DNA from: an uncultured bacterium
Lineage (GTDB): Bacteria; Actinomycetota; Coriobacteriia; Coriobacteriales; Coriobacteriaceae
Assembly (NCBI GenBank): GCA_905216175.1
Contig: CAJMSV010000006.1
Coordinates: forward strand, 1 to 41,763
Direction of reading: 5' to 3'
Length of the DNA: 41,763 nt
The translations under genes were made by a program, and so were the position numbers. Below, piece after piece: positions 15,053 to 24,207 of the stretch; position 1 is the first letter of the stretch, and the number at the start of each line of letters is the position of its first letter. Under the pieces are notes generated by a model. It ran no database searches and had not been told where the DNA came from. It saw nothing but the letters and a program-made list of their open reading frames with translations.

Positions 15053-15892
15053 CTAGGACTCTTGCGGTAGACGCTTCTTGCCCTTGCGGGCACGGTTTCT
15101 AAAGTTCTCGACGGCCTCTTCCATGCCCAGAGGCACATAGGCGAGCTCATCGAGGTTATCGGGCAGGTAGCAGGCTAGGCTTTGCTTCTGCGCGCGGCCC
15201 GCCGCGAGCTGTTCATCGCTGGGCTGCGCTCCAGGTGTGGCGCAAATGCCATAGACGGCGGCACCCATCTCGCGCGTGCGGCGCTCGTACTCGGTCTCGG
15301 GATGCTCGGGATGGTCGCGGCGGACGTCGTCGCTTACCCAAAGCGTATCGTAGCCGGCCGCGGCAAACTGTCCCAGGGCGTAATCGCGCAACGGCTTGCT
15401 ACCGGTGCGCAGCGTGACGGTAGCGCCGGCTGAAAAGAGCGGGCGGTAGAGCATCAGATGGTCGACATGGACGAGTCGTTTTTTAGCGTACTTGGCCTTG
15501 GGCTGCGGCGTGGGAAAGTTAATGGTGATGGCATCGAGCTCGCCTGCGGCAAACAGCTGTGGCAGCGATGCGGCGCCTCGGGGCAGGACGAGTGCGTTGG
15601 ATAGCCCCTGTTCGCAGATTTTCTGCGCGGCATAGGCGATGCAGATGGGCTCCTGGTCCATGCCGATAAAGAGGGTGTCGGGCTCGCGGTGGGCGCGCTC
15701 GACCAGATAGGTTCCCTTGCCACAGCCAAGATCCAGGTGAAGGTGTTCGAAGGGCTTGCTGCCAGCTGGCGCGCAAGCCTCGCGCCAATCTCCGGCATGA
15801 GCCTCGGGGTTCGTCTCGATCGCATCGGCGTAGCGCTCCAGGCGCTCCTCGAGCACAAAGTTCTTAGGCGTGCGAACGTGGACGGCTCCCAT
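15053..15892 (-). CDS. trmB: TrmB-like tRNA (guanine-N7)-methyltransferase
   Basis: A 279-aa class I SAM methyltransferase predicted to methylate G46 in the tRNA variable loop. The SAM-binding LDLGCGKG is at 53-60 with the acidic residue after strand 2 in IGMDQEP. The family signature, usually FPDPWPK followed by H-x-KRRL, is here FPTPQPK (126-132) and KYAKKRLV, so the Asp considered catalytic is Thr. The protein also carries a longer C-terminal tail ending in a basic stretch. Activity or substrate may therefore differ. It is upstream of the helicase on the same strand. Confidence 0.8.
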   Translation of the reverse strand: MGAVHVRTPKNFVLEERLERYADAIETNPEAHAGDWREACAPAGSKPFEHLHLDLGCGKGTYLVERAHREPDTLFIGMDQEPICIAYAAQKICEQGLSNALVLPRGAASLPQLFAAGELDAITINFPTPQPKAKYAKKRLVHVDHLMLYRPLFSAGATVTLRTGSKPLRDYALGQFAAAGYDTLWVSDDVRRDHPEHPETEYERRTREMGAAVYGICATPGAQPSDEQLAAGRAQKQSLACYLPDNLDELAYVPLGMEEAVENFRNRARKGKKRLPQES

Positions 15893-16009
15893 GAGGCTCC
15901 TTGGTCATAAATGCGAAACGCATGGCCGCGCGTTCCGTCAATGGGTTGAAAAGGGCGGGCATAGATTGCCCGAAAGATGTGGTGCGGCTCGGCGGCGAGT
16001 CGTCGGTGC

Positions 16010-16882
16010 CTACAGGCGCTTGAGAATCACATAGCGGTTGAGCTCGCCGCTACGACCGTCGGCATGGAAGCGCTCAAGCTCGCGCACGGGGACCTCGCCG
16101 CTCTTGTAGAACGTACGGACGCCGCGCACCAGGTCGGTGATCTGCTGATCGTCAAAGTGATGGCAATAGCGGTAGGCGTGGCGGTCGTTTTGCCAGCCGA
16201 TGAGGTGGTCGCCGGCTTCAAACTGTGCGGAATCGTAACCCTCAAACGGCGGGGTGAGCTCGGCGCGGGCTTCGGCTCGAACGGCCTTGCGCGCCATGCG
16301 CTCGTCGTTCATAAACTCCCAAAAGCTGATGGCGATGATGCCGCCCGGGCGCGTCTGGCGCACCAGGGCGTCGCGCCCGCGTACGCGGTACTCGCACGAC
16401 GGCACGTGGTGCATAAAGCCAAAGCAGACCGAGATGTCGGCGAGCGGGGCGTCGAAAAGCACGTCGGGCGTCTCGGCGGGGTTGAGCTTCATGAGGGCGT
16501 CGAGCACGTCGAGCTCCTGGAAGTGCAGGTTGGGAATGCGCAGGGCGTGGCCATGTGCATCGATAGCCAAATCTTGACACGAGTCGACACCATAGAACTC
16601 AAACGGGCAGCTGGCATCTGCCGAGGGGTTTGCGCCGTCGACGCCCTTGGCGGCAAGTGCGCCGCCGGCGGCAAAATTCTCGAATCGCATATTGCCGCAG
16701 GCAAGATCGAAGACGCGGACGGGATGCTCGATCGTGGCGACGTCGAGCTGCCCGAGCGCGATGTCCATGGTGCGCACCCAGCCGGGCCACGGGGCCTGGC
16801 GCGTATCGGAGAAGGAGGCGGAGTGCTCGCGATAGAACGTGTTGTTGAGCTGGATGAGCGATGAGGCGAAATCGCGGTTCAC
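16010..16882 (-). CDS. Trm9-like SAM-dependent methyltransferase
   Basis: About 290 aa. The N-terminal block FYREHSASFSDTRQAPWPGW (16-35) closely resembles the start of eukaryotic Trm9/ALKBH8 methyltransferases (FSxTRxxPWP). DLACGN (59-64) is the SAM site. FGFMHHVPS, then RPGGIIAISFWEF, and the C-terminal RYCHHFDDQQI match Trm9's HH, RxGG and RYYHLY blocks. Trm9 methylates carboxymethyl-uridine at wobble position 34. Elp3, which makes that precursor, is encoded at 18869. GTG 16882 has GGAGGGAG upstream; ATG 16930 is an alternative. Substrate is inferred. Confidence 0.6.
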   Translation of the reverse strand: MNRDFASSLIQLNNTFYREHSASFSDTRQAPWPGWVRTMDIALGQLDVATIEHPVRVFDLACGNMRFENFAAGGALAAKGVDGANPSADASCPFEFYGVDSCQDLAIDAHGHALRIPNLHFQELDVLDALMKLNPAETPDVLFDAPLADISVCFGFMHHVPSCEYRVRGRDALVRQTRPGGIIAISFWEFMNDERMARKAVRAEARAELTPPFEGYDSAQFEAGDHLIGWQNDRHAYRYCHHFDDQQITDLVRGVRTFYKSGEVPVRELERFHADGRSGELNRYVILKRL

Positions 16883-17149
16883 GGCGCGGAACTCCCTCCG
16901 TTGGCGGTGCGGAATTAACAGTACGACCATACTACCGTTAACGCCGCAACGGGGACAACCAAGCTACGGGTCATTGCTTTGTTTGGACACATTTCCGCAG
17001 CTCATATGCACCCGCAACCGCCGGTTGTCAAAAATCTCACTAGAATAGGTGGCATGTTTTTGGCGGTGGCGGATAGATTTTTAACTGTGCAAGGCGCCTT
17101 AAGAACAAAAACGGTCCGGCGGCACGGCTGGCATCACATAGGAGGAACC

Positions 17150-17872
17150 ATGAATGTAGAAACTGCGCAGCGGCTCGCCGACCTTCGCCGCAGCAAAGGC
17201 TTTAGCCAAGAAGGGCTGGCGCGAAAGCTGGGGCTGTCGCGCCAGGCGGTCAGTAAATGGGAGCGCGCGGAGAGCTCACCCGATACCGAGAACCTGATCT
17301 CGCTCGCCAAACTCTATGGCGTGAGCTTGGACGAGTTGCTCAATCCGAGCGACGAGATTGAGGACGATATCGAGTTTGAGAACGAGGACCGCGCTCGCCA
17401 ACGCGAGGCCGAGGCGGCAGAGCGCGCACGCACCCATGAGGCGGCGGCACGTGCCACCGAGGCGGCAACGCAGGCGAGTGATGCCGCCGCCAAGGCGGCG
17501 CAAGCGGCAAGCTGGAGTGCACAGGCCGCCAATGCCGCTACGGCGCAGGCGACGAGTGGCAGCGCAGTTGGCTCGACTCCGGTGAAGGGCCCGTTCCAGT
17601 CGTTCCCGTATTGGGCCGTGTGCTGGCTGCTGTTCTTTTTGCTGATGTTCCTGTTTGGTGCCGGCCCCTTTGCCGCACTGATCTTCTTTACGATTCCCAT
17701 CTATCACTGGGTGGCGCGTGCGCTCGATGGCGATTGGGCGCGCGGGGATATTCAGGTTGGTTCGGCGTCGGTGGCGGTCAAGGCCCAGGGGAAGGATACT
17801 TCTGCGGAATCTGATGCTGACGTGGCTACCGCGACTACCGCTGAGCCGATTGCCAAAGAGAGTGATGAATGA
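17150..17872 (+). CDS. XRE-family regulator with membrane tail
   Basis: A 240-aa protein: Xre helix-turn-helix (about 6-62, with SQEGLARKLGLSRQAVSKWE), an Ala/Glu-rich probable coiled coil (about 75-135) and two hydrophobic segments (about 145-190) near PYWAVCWLLFFLLMF. It is therefore likely membrane-tethered. ATG 17150 follows GGAGGA. The stop overlaps the ATG of the DUF4097 gene by 4 nt, so the two are coupled. Such pairs resemble Firmicutes envelope-sensing units in which a membrane HTH protein controls a DUF4097 protein; the signal is unknown. Confidence 0.85.
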   Translation: MNVETAQRLADLRRSKGFSQEGLARKLGLSRQAVSKWERAESSPDTENLISLAKLYGVSLDELLNPSDEIEDDIEFENEDRARQREAEAAERARTHEAAARATEAATQASDAAAKAAQAASWSAQAANAATAQATSGSAVGSTPVKGPFQSFPYWAVCWLLFFLLMFLFGAGPFAALIFFTIPIYHWVARALDGDWARGDIQVGSASVAVKAQGKDTSAESDADVATATTAEPIAKESDE

Positions 17873-18771
17873 TGAAGCTTTCGCATGAATCCAAGGTACG
17901 CTTGGGCGTTGGCATCGGAGCGTTTGTGCTCATCATCGGGCTTGTCTTTGGCATTTCGCGGACTTTGATTCATTTTGATGGCCCGTGGGATCTCGACGAT
18001 GTTATACCCGGCTTGTCCGGTATGGACGATGTGGTTGATGACGACGATTTTATGAACGATGGCGGTAACTATTCCGCTCGGCCTCAGCAGCTTTCGTGTA
18101 CGACCTTTGATGCCGATGAGTTTCGCTACCTCGATTTCGATATCGATGCGGCTACGGTGGACGTCAAGGTTATTGATGGTAACAAGGCTCGCGTTATCGA
18201 GCGGGGACGCGTTGCCAATGGTATGGATGCCTCCAAGGCCGCGACGCAGAACATCGCATCCGTCGAGGACTCGACGCTCAAGGTTTCCCAGTTTGGAAGT
18301 GATGACGGTAAGGCAATCGATCGCTCAGTTACGGTCGAGCTGCCGCGCCGTGTTGCCGAACATCTGAAGGGAGTCAACGCGCACGTGGGCTCGGGTGATC
18401 TGCAGATTGCCGGTGTCACCTGTGATGGTTTCGACCTTTTCCTGGGTGCGGGAGATGTAGAGTTTGCGGGCAGCGTGACTGATGCGCTCAGTGCTGAGGT
18501 CGGTTCGGGCGATGTGACGTTCGAGCTCTACCAGGCCCCCGCGAAGTCGATGGACGTGAGTGTGGGCTCGGGCGATGTGGAGATGACGGTTCCGAACTCG
18601 ACGGGCTTTAAGGCGAGCCTCACCTTGGGCAGCGGCGACTTCGAGAGCGATTTCCTTCCGCTTGGCTACGACGGCGAGACCATTTTGAATCTTGAATTCG
18701 ATAACGGCGATAAGTCTGCTACGTATCGTTTTGAGGTCGGTTCGGGCGACATGTCGTTTGATCCGGAGTGA
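17869..18771 (+). CDS. DUF4097 (putative adhesin-like) membrane protein
   Basis: A 300-aa protein with a single N-terminal transmembrane segment (about 10-31) and an acidic linker, then an extracytoplasmic DUF4097 beta-repeat domain. The repeat is seen as recurrent VGSGD/GAGD/LGSGD turns (HVGSGDLQIAG, LGAGDVEFAG, VGSGDVTFEL, VGSGDVEMTV, LGSGDFESDF, VGSGDMSFD), as in a right-handed beta-helix. Starts ATGATG overlapping the XRE gene stop; ended by the terminator at 18818-18850. Likely an envelope protein; binding partner unknown. Confidence 0.85.
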   Translation: MMKLSHESKVRLGVGIGAFVLIIGLVFGISRTLIHFDGPWDLDDVIPGLSGMDDVVDDDDFMNDGGNYSARPQQLSCTTFDADEFRYLDFDIDAATVDVKVIDGNKARVIERGRVANGMDASKAATQNIASVEDSTLKVSQFGSDDGKAIDRSVTVELPRRVAEHLKGVNAHVGSGDLQIAGVTCDGFDLFLGAGDVEFAGSVTDALSAEVGSGDVTFELYQAPAKSMDVSVGSGDVEMTVPNSTGFKASLTLGSGDFESDFLPLGYDGETILNLEFDNGDKSATYRFEVGSGDMSFDPE

Positions 18772-18817
18772 CATGCGGTTTTCGGAGATCGGTACATATA
18801 GGCATGCTCTTTGATGG

Positions 18818-18850
18818 AGGCGCCGGAGCCGTGACGGGCTTCGGCGCCTT
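18818..18850 (+). terminator. Intrinsic terminator of the XRE-DUF4097 operon
   Basis: AGGCGCCG plus AGCC (18818-18830) pairs with GGCT plus CGGCGCCT (18837-18849, one mismatch inside), followed by TTTGCCTTT. It sits about 45 bp after the DUF4097 stop and just ahead of elp3. Confidence 0.7.
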
Positions 18851-18868
18851 TGCCTTTACAATGGGGAC

Positions 18869-20776
18869 ATGGAACAGATTATCTTGAACATACTCGAGGC
18901 TCTGCGTCGCGGCGAGACCGTGGACGACAAAGCGCTCGTCAAACTGATACATGCCGAGGCGCGCCGTGAGGGTGCCGACAAACGCGATTTGGCCAAGCGC
19001 CGTCTGCTGCCGTTCTACCAGCGGGTTAAACGTGAGGAGCCGGTTCGGTGGGCTGCGTGGAATGTCGATTCCGATCTGGAGCGTCAACTGCTGCAGGTCC
19101 TGCGTATGAAGCCGCGCCGAACGGCCTCGGGCGTGGCGACCATTACCGTCATTACCAAGCCCTGGCCATGCTCGGGCGATTGCCTGTTTTGCCCCAACGA
19201 TCTGCGCATGCCCAAGAGCTATCTGCACGCTGAGCCGGCGTGTGCCCGTGCGGAGCAAAATTGCTTCGATCCGTATCTGCAGGTGAGTGCCCGTTTGACG
19301 GCGCTTTCGCAGATGGGGCATGCGACCGACAAGATAGAGCTCATCGTGCTCGGCGGCACCTGGAGCGACTATCCGCAAGGGTATCAGACGTGGTTTATGT
19401 CGGAACTTTTCCGTGCGCTCAATGACGATGCCGTCGCCGGCGTGGCGGCCAACCCCATGTTGGCGCGTCCGGGCATCAACCGTGCCGAGGCGGGGCGCCT
19501 GCTCGATGACGCTCCCGCTGATGCCCTGCCGCCGGTGGTAACAGAGCGCCGCGAGCGCTATCGGGCTGCCGGCATTGCGACAGACGAGGTCGAGCTTGCA
19601 GCAGGTGTTGCCGGCGAGCAGGGGCGTGTGGATGCTGCCGTGGGCGGCTATAACCGTGCGGTGCGTCGTCTGTACGGCCCCGGTACGCCATGGGGCGAGG
19701 TCGCCGAGTGGCAGACGGCAACGATGGAGGAGCTCGAGCGTCAGCAGCGCATCAACGAGACGGCGAAGCATCGCGTGGTGGGGCTCGTTATCGAGCCGCG
19801 CCCCGATGCCGTAACGCCGCAGGCTCTCACGCTCATCCGCCGCCTGGGTTGCACCAAGATTCAGATGGGCATTCAGAGTCTCGACCAACATTTGCTCGAT
19901 ATCAACGAGCGTCGCATTTCGGTGGCGCAGATCGAGCGGGCGTTTTCGCTTGCGCGCTTGTTTGGCTTTAAGATCCACGCGCACTTTATGCTCAATTTGT
20001 TGGGCGCTACGCCCGGGGGGGACAAGCGCGACTACGAGCACTTTATGACCGAGGGGGCCTTTATGCCCGACGAGGTCAAGGTCTACCCGTGTGCGCTCAT
20101 TGAGGGTTCGCGTCTGGTGGGCTGCTATGAGCGCGGCGAGTGGCGTCCCTATACCGAGGAAGAGCTGCTCGATGTGCTGGCCGACGATATCGTGGTGACG
20201 CCGGCGTTCTGCCGCATCAGCCGCATGATCCGCGACTTTAGCTCCGACGACATCATGGTGGGCAACAAGAAACCCAACCTGCGTCAGCTCGTCGAGAACC
20301 GCCTGGCGGCTCGTGGGGAAGGCGCGACGGTGCGCGAGATTCGCTATCGCGAGATCAGCACGGCTGGTGCCGACCTGGACGAGTTGACCCTTGACGAGGA
20401 AGTGGCGTACGAGACGCCGGTGACGCGGGAACGCTTTTTGCAGTGGGTGACGCCGCAGGGCAAGATCGCAGGCTTTTTACGGTTGTCGCTGCCCGGCCAT
20501 TCGTTTGTTGCCGCGCATGCGGACGAGTTGCCGACGACGCCGGACGAGGCGATGATTCGCGAGGTACACGTGTATGGCATGGCGGCACGCGTGGGCGACC
20601 AGGGCCAGGCGGCGCAGCATCACGGGTTGGGGCGTTTGCTCGTAGAGCGTGCGTGCGAGATTGCCCGGGATGCGGGTTATGCGCGTATCAACGTGATCAG
20701 CGCGATTGGCACACGCGAGTACTATCGCCATCTTGGATTTTATGACCATGGCCTTTATCTGCAAAAGGAGCTCTAG
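18869..20776 (+). CDS. elp3: Elp3-family radical SAM/GNAT tRNA-modifying enzyme
   Basis: A 635-aa Elp3 homologue. The radical SAM cluster cysteines are Cys101, Cys105 and Cys108 in PCSGDCLFCPND; LGGTWSDYP (161-169) is the conserved glycine-rich strand. The C-terminal part (about 510-635) is a GNAT acetyltransferase domain with QHHGLGRLL and the family ending GTREYYRHLGFY. Elp3 uses acetyl-CoA and SAM to build carboxymethyl-uridine at tRNA wobble U34. It is sporadic in bacteria, which mostly use MnmEG. Elp3 stops directly before the next ATG (20777), so the two are co-transcribed. A Trm9-like gene is 2 kb upstream on the other strand. Confidence 0.88.
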   Translation: MEQIILNILEALRRGETVDDKALVKLIHAEARREGADKRDLAKRRLLPFYQRVKREEPVRWAAWNVDSDLERQLLQVLRMKPRRTASGVATITVITKPWPCSGDCLFCPNDLRMPKSYLHAEPACARAEQNCFDPYLQVSARLTALSQMGHATDKIELIVLGGTWSDYPQGYQTWFMSELFRALNDDAVAGVAANPMLARPGINRAEAGRLLDDAPADALPPVVTERRERYRAAGIATDEVELAAGVAGEQGRVDAAVGGYNRAVRRLYGPGTPWGEVAEWQTATMEELERQQRINETAKHRVVGLVIEPRPDAVTPQALTLIRRLGCTKIQMGIQSLDQHLLDINERRISVAQIERAFSLARLFGFKIHAHFMLNLLGATPGGDKRDYEHFMTEGAFMPDEVKVYPCALIEGSRLVGCYERGEWRPYTEEELLDVLADDIVVTPAFCRISRMIRDFSSDDIMVGNKKPNLRQLVENRLAARGEGATVREIRYREISTAGADLDELTLDEEVAYETPVTRERFLQWVTPQGKIAGFLRLSLPGHSFVAAHADELPTTPDEAMIREVHVYGMAARVGDQGQAAQHHGLGRLLVERACEIARDAGYARINVISAIGTREYYRHLGFYDHGLYLQKEL

Positions 20777-21655
20777 ATGAACAAGCCGAGTGTTTCTGCC
20801 GGCGTCGTTGCCGGCGTTGCTCTGGGGGCCGCGGCGCTTGGTGCGGCCGCTGTCGCTGTTCGTGCCGCCTGTCTGCAGGTTGCGCGAACCCGCAATGGGT
20901 TGGCGCGTGTGAAGCGCGTGCACGATGAGTGCGGCGATGAGATTCGCGTGTTGGTGCAAGGCGGCGTCTACCAAAGCGCGAGTTACGTTGGCGAGCGCTG
21001 GGCGGAGCCGGTCTTTGCATACTATCGCGCATTTGACGATGTGTTTGAGGCCGAGGACGCAATGCGTGACGCTTATGGTCACGGTATCGACCGCATACTT
21101 ATGCTGGGCGGCGGCGGGTTTGCCTATCCTAAATTCGCCCTGATGTCGCACGAGGGCTTGCGCATGGACGTCATCGAGTATGACGGAGAGATTACGCGCC
21201 TGGCGCGCCGCTGGTTCTACCTAGACGAGCTGGAGCGCGCGGCGGGCGATCGCCTGCGGGTGATAACCGCTGAGGCTCGCTCGTATCTGGGTGTGACGAG
21301 CGTGGGCCATCGTCGCTACGACGTGGTCGTGAGCGATTGCTTTGGCGGTGCCGAGCCCGTGTGCGAGCTGGCGACCGTTGAGGCGCTGCGCCTGGTGCGG
21401 GGCAGCCTGAACCCCGGGGGTATCTACGTGGCCAATATCGTGAGCGCAAACGAGGGGAGCGACGGGACGTTCCTGCGCGACTGCACTGCCACGGCACTCG
21501 AGGTATTCGCCCACGCCTGGGTGGTCCCATGTGACGATGCGAAGTTCGGCGGCGAGGAAAACTACCTGCTAATCGCCAGCGACGGCAACTACGCCTTTGC
21601 CGAAGCCGTGCCCTTCGACACCGACTTCCTCGGCACCGTCCTTCACGACAAATAA
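20777..21655 (+). CDS. Spermidine-synthase-like methyltransferase-fold protein
   Basis: A 292-aa protein with an N-terminal hydrophobic Ala/Val/Gly-rich segment (about 8-33) that could anchor it, followed by a spermidine-synthase-like Rossmann domain. ILMLGGGGFAYPK (107-119) is the nucleotide loop, VIEYDGEI the acidic strand end, and VVSDCFGG the post-motif II. Conserved polyamine-binding residues are not all evident, so it may not make spermidine. GGAG lies in the end of elp3. Function unassigned beyond the fold; a membrane-linked small-molecule transferase is possible. Confidence 0.7.
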   Translation: MNKPSVSAGVVAGVALGAAALGAAAVAVRAACLQVARTRNGLARVKRVHDECGDEIRVLVQGGVYQSASYVGERWAEPVFAYYRAFDDVFEAEDAMRDAYGHGIDRILMLGGGGFAYPKFALMSHEGLRMDVIEYDGEITRLARRWFYLDELERAAGDRLRVITAEARSYLGVTSVGHRRYDVVVSDCFGGAEPVCELATVEALRLVRGSLNPGGIYVANIVSANEGSDGTFLRDCTATALEVFAHAWVVPCDDAKFGGEENYLLIASDGNYAFAEAVPFDTDFLGTVLHDK

Positions 21656-21681
21656 GTCTCCTCGTCCCAAAAAGACTGGTC

Positions 21682-24156
21682 TTAGGCGTGGTCGCGCCAG
21701 CCGAGAGCGCGCTGCTTCATGCCTTCGATGTCGAGCACGCCTTCGGCAAAGCCCTTGCGCACGAGCTCTTCGGGAACGAACTCATCGTACCGATCAAAGT
21801 AAGGCACCTCGCCGGGATAGACGAGCTCGATGGGATCGAAGTCCTTCTCGGCCTCGGCGGCGAGCACCTCAAAGAACGTCTCCTCGTCGGCCTTCATCTT
21901 GAACTGCATAAAGTACGGACGTGACGGGTCGAGTCCGCGAAGGCCCAGCTCCGCGGCACACTTAATCTTGAGCATGCGCTCGAGTGCCAAAAAGGCGTAG
22001 CTACCCAGCCAGGGGAAGAGCACCCAGGTGTCGCCACCCAGGTTGATGAGCGGCTTAGTTCCCGCGCCCGAAAGCTTGGCCGTATGACGAGCCTGCGCTA
22101 AGCGGGCCCGTGCGTTACCCATGAGGTACGGATATGTCGCGTGCTCGTTGAGCGCCTTGCGCATGCGCTCGAGTACGTGTGTATTGATGTCGCCGGGGCA
22201 GTCGCCAAAGTAGGCCGGCACCCGGCCCTTGACCTGCGTGGCAAAGACAGTGTGGCGCTTCCAGTCCACTTCCTCGACAATCCAGCAATGGCCTGCGATG
22301 GCGATGCGCTCACCGGGCGGTGGCGGATTGACGATCGTGCCCAACTCGGCCGACTCACTGCGAACGGTGAACTCCTCGTTTTCCTGGAACACGGCGTAGA
22401 ACTTAAAGTTGTTGATGATGCGCTCGCCCGCGAGACCCACGATGAGTCCGCCGCCCTCGGTGACCTGGATATGATCGATCTTAATGAGGTGACGCAGCAA
22501 TACGCGATAGTCATCGGCCGAGATGCGATGGAAATAGCTCAGTGTGAGCACGCGCTGGGCAAGTTCGGCCGGCGTGAGCTCTCCGGTGCTGGCGAGGGTC
22601 GACATGGTCTGGTGATAGAGCAGACTGTAGGGGAGTCGATCGAGCTCAGGCGGCTCGACCCATTTTTCCTCGCGATAGAGTTGTACGAGCGCGATGCCCT
22701 GCAGGAGCTTCCAAGGAATGGTCTCGGGCATCATCGTGCGTGGCTCGGGTTCTTCCTCGCGCATGACAAACCACATCTCGGGCGGAAGGTCGCGGCGTCC
22801 CGTGCGGCCCATGCGCTGCAAAAAGGAGCTGACGGTAAACGGCGCGTCGATCTGGAAGGCGCGCTCCAGGCGGCCGATATCGATACCGAGCTCCAGCGTA
22901 GAGGTGGTGACGGTTGTCTGCGCCTGCTCCTCGTCGCGCATGAGCTCCTCGGCCGTCTCGCGCAGCGATGCCGAAAGGTTGCCGTGGTGGATGAGGAAGC
23001 GGTCGGGCTCGTGTCGACTTTCGCAGTAGCTGCGCAGCATGGAGCACACGGCCTCTGCCTCCTCGCGCGAGTTGGCAAAGACCAGGCACTTGCGGCCGCG
23101 CGTGTGCTCAAAGATATTGCCCATGCCGGGGTCGGCGTTGTCTGGTGCCGTGTCGGTGGGGTTGAGCAATGCCTGGTCGGGTGCGCGGGGGATGTCGACT
23201 TCGCCCTCGGGGGCCGAGGAAGTTCGGCGGTCCTTGGGAGCGGCCTTGCCCCGTGCCCGCTCACGACGTTGACGGCATTCCTCTTGTGTGAGTTGTCCGC
23301 TGTGACGCACGTCTTGGGTGCCGGCGGGCAGTGCCGCGGGTGTCGCTGCCTCAATGCGCTCGCACGCAAGCACTTCGGCCTCTTGAGGACCCATGCTCTC
23401 GAATCCTCGCTGCTGCGCCTGAGGACCCGAGTTGTAGAAGTGTTCCATAGAGATGCGCCACACGCGTCGCGGTTCCTCAAAGCGGGGGATAACGCAGTCG
23501 CGTCCCGTTCCCTGCGAGAGAAAGGCGCCCGTGCGCTCGGGGTCGCCGATGGTGGCCGAAAGGCCAATGCGGCGAGGCTGCACGCCGGCCATGCGCGAGA
23601 GTCGCTCGATAAGGCAGAGCGTTTGCCCGCCACGATCGCCGCGCATGAGCGAGTGGACCTCATCGATGACCACATAGCGCAGGTCGCAAAACATGCGCGG
23701 GATCGCCATATGCTTATGGATCAGGAGCGCCTCGAGCGATTCGGGCGTAATCTGAAGGATGCCGCTCGGCTTTTTGATGAGTTTGGCCTTGTGTGACTGA
23801 GAGACATCGCCATGCAAGTGCCAGACGGGGATATCGGCTTCATCGCATAGGTCGTTGAGGCGGACGAATTGGTCGTTGATGAGCGCCTTGAGGGGGCCGA
23901 TGTAGAGGGCGCCCACGCTTGCGGGCGGGTTCTCCCAAAACTCGGTCAGGATGGGAAAGAAGGCTGCCTCGGTTTTGCCGGAAGCCGTGGATGCCGTCAG
24001 GAGCACATTGTCCTGCGAGTTAAAGATGGCATCTGCCGCCGCAACCTGAATGGAGCGCAGGCTCTCCCAATCGTGGGAGTAGATGAAGTCTTGGATAAAC
24101 GGGGCGTAGCGGTTAAAGGCGTTCGCGGGGCCTCCTTTCAAAAACGAATCTCTCAA
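21682..24156 (-). CDS. Lhr-like DEAD/DEAH helicase (BrxHI-like)
   Basis: Up to 824 aa. Superfamily 2 helicase of the Lhr group: Walker A ASTASGKT (55-62), GPLKALIND, DEVH (165-168) with SLMRGDRGGQ, LSATIGDP, and motif VI QRMGRTGRR. A low-complexity charged insertion sits near 270-350. A C-terminal Lhr-type region follows. Lhr-like helicases pair with DUF2791 ATPases in type 2 BREX (BrxHI/BrxD), as here with the gene at 24243. The frame's only upstream start is a TTG at 24156 without a ribosome site; a perfect AAAGGAGG (24131-24138) lies inside the frame with no canonical start after it. True start uncertain. Confidence 0.85.
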   Translation of the reverse strand: MRDSFLKGGPANAFNRYAPFIQDFIYSHDWESLRSIQVAAADAIFNSQDNVLLTASTASGKTEAAFFPILTEFWENPPASVGALYIGPLKALINDQFVRLNDLCDEADIPVWHLHGDVSQSHKAKLIKKPSGILQITPESLEALLIHKHMAIPRMFCDLRYVVIDEVHSLMRGDRGGQTLCLIERLSRMAGVQPRRIGLSATIGDPERTGAFLSQGTGRDCVIPRFEEPRRVWRISMEHFYNSGPQAQQRGFESMGPQEAEVLACERIEAATPAALPAGTQDVRHSGQLTQEECRQRRERARGKAAPKDRRTSSAPEGEVDIPRAPDQALLNPTDTAPDNADPGMGNIFEHTRGRKCLVFANSREEAEAVCSMLRSYCESRHEPDRFLIHHGNLSASLRETAEELMRDEEQAQTTVTTSTLELGIDIGRLERAFQIDAPFTVSSFLQRMGRTGRRDLPPEMWFVMREEEPEPRTMMPETIPWKLLQGIALVQLYREEKWVEPPELDRLPYSLLYHQTMSTLASTGELTPAELAQRVLTLSYFHRISADDYRVLLRHLIKIDHIQVTEGGGLIVGLAGERIINNFKFYAVFQENEEFTVRSESAELGTIVNPPPPGERIAIAGHCWIVEEVDWKRHTVFATQVKGRVPAYFGDCPGDINTHVLERMRKALNEHATYPYLMGNARARLAQARHTAKLSGAGTKPLINLGGDTWVLFPWLGSYAFLALERMLKIKCAAELGLRGLDPSRPYFMQFKMKADEETFFEVLAAEAEKDFDPIELVYPGEVPYFDRYDEFVPEELVRKGFAEGVLDIEGMKQRALGWRDHA

Positions 24157-24207
24157 CGCGGTGGGCAGTGGCTTGCTGCATTAATGCCTCGACGTTTGCC
24201 CAGATAA

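Noticed and set aside
18719..20041. 440-aa minus-strand ORF
   Set aside because: Antisense to Elp3; the Elp3 frame carries the radical SAM cysteines and GNAT motif.
22141..23796. 551-aa plus-strand ORF
   Set aside because: Antisense to the Lhr-like helicase; no ribosome site or motif.
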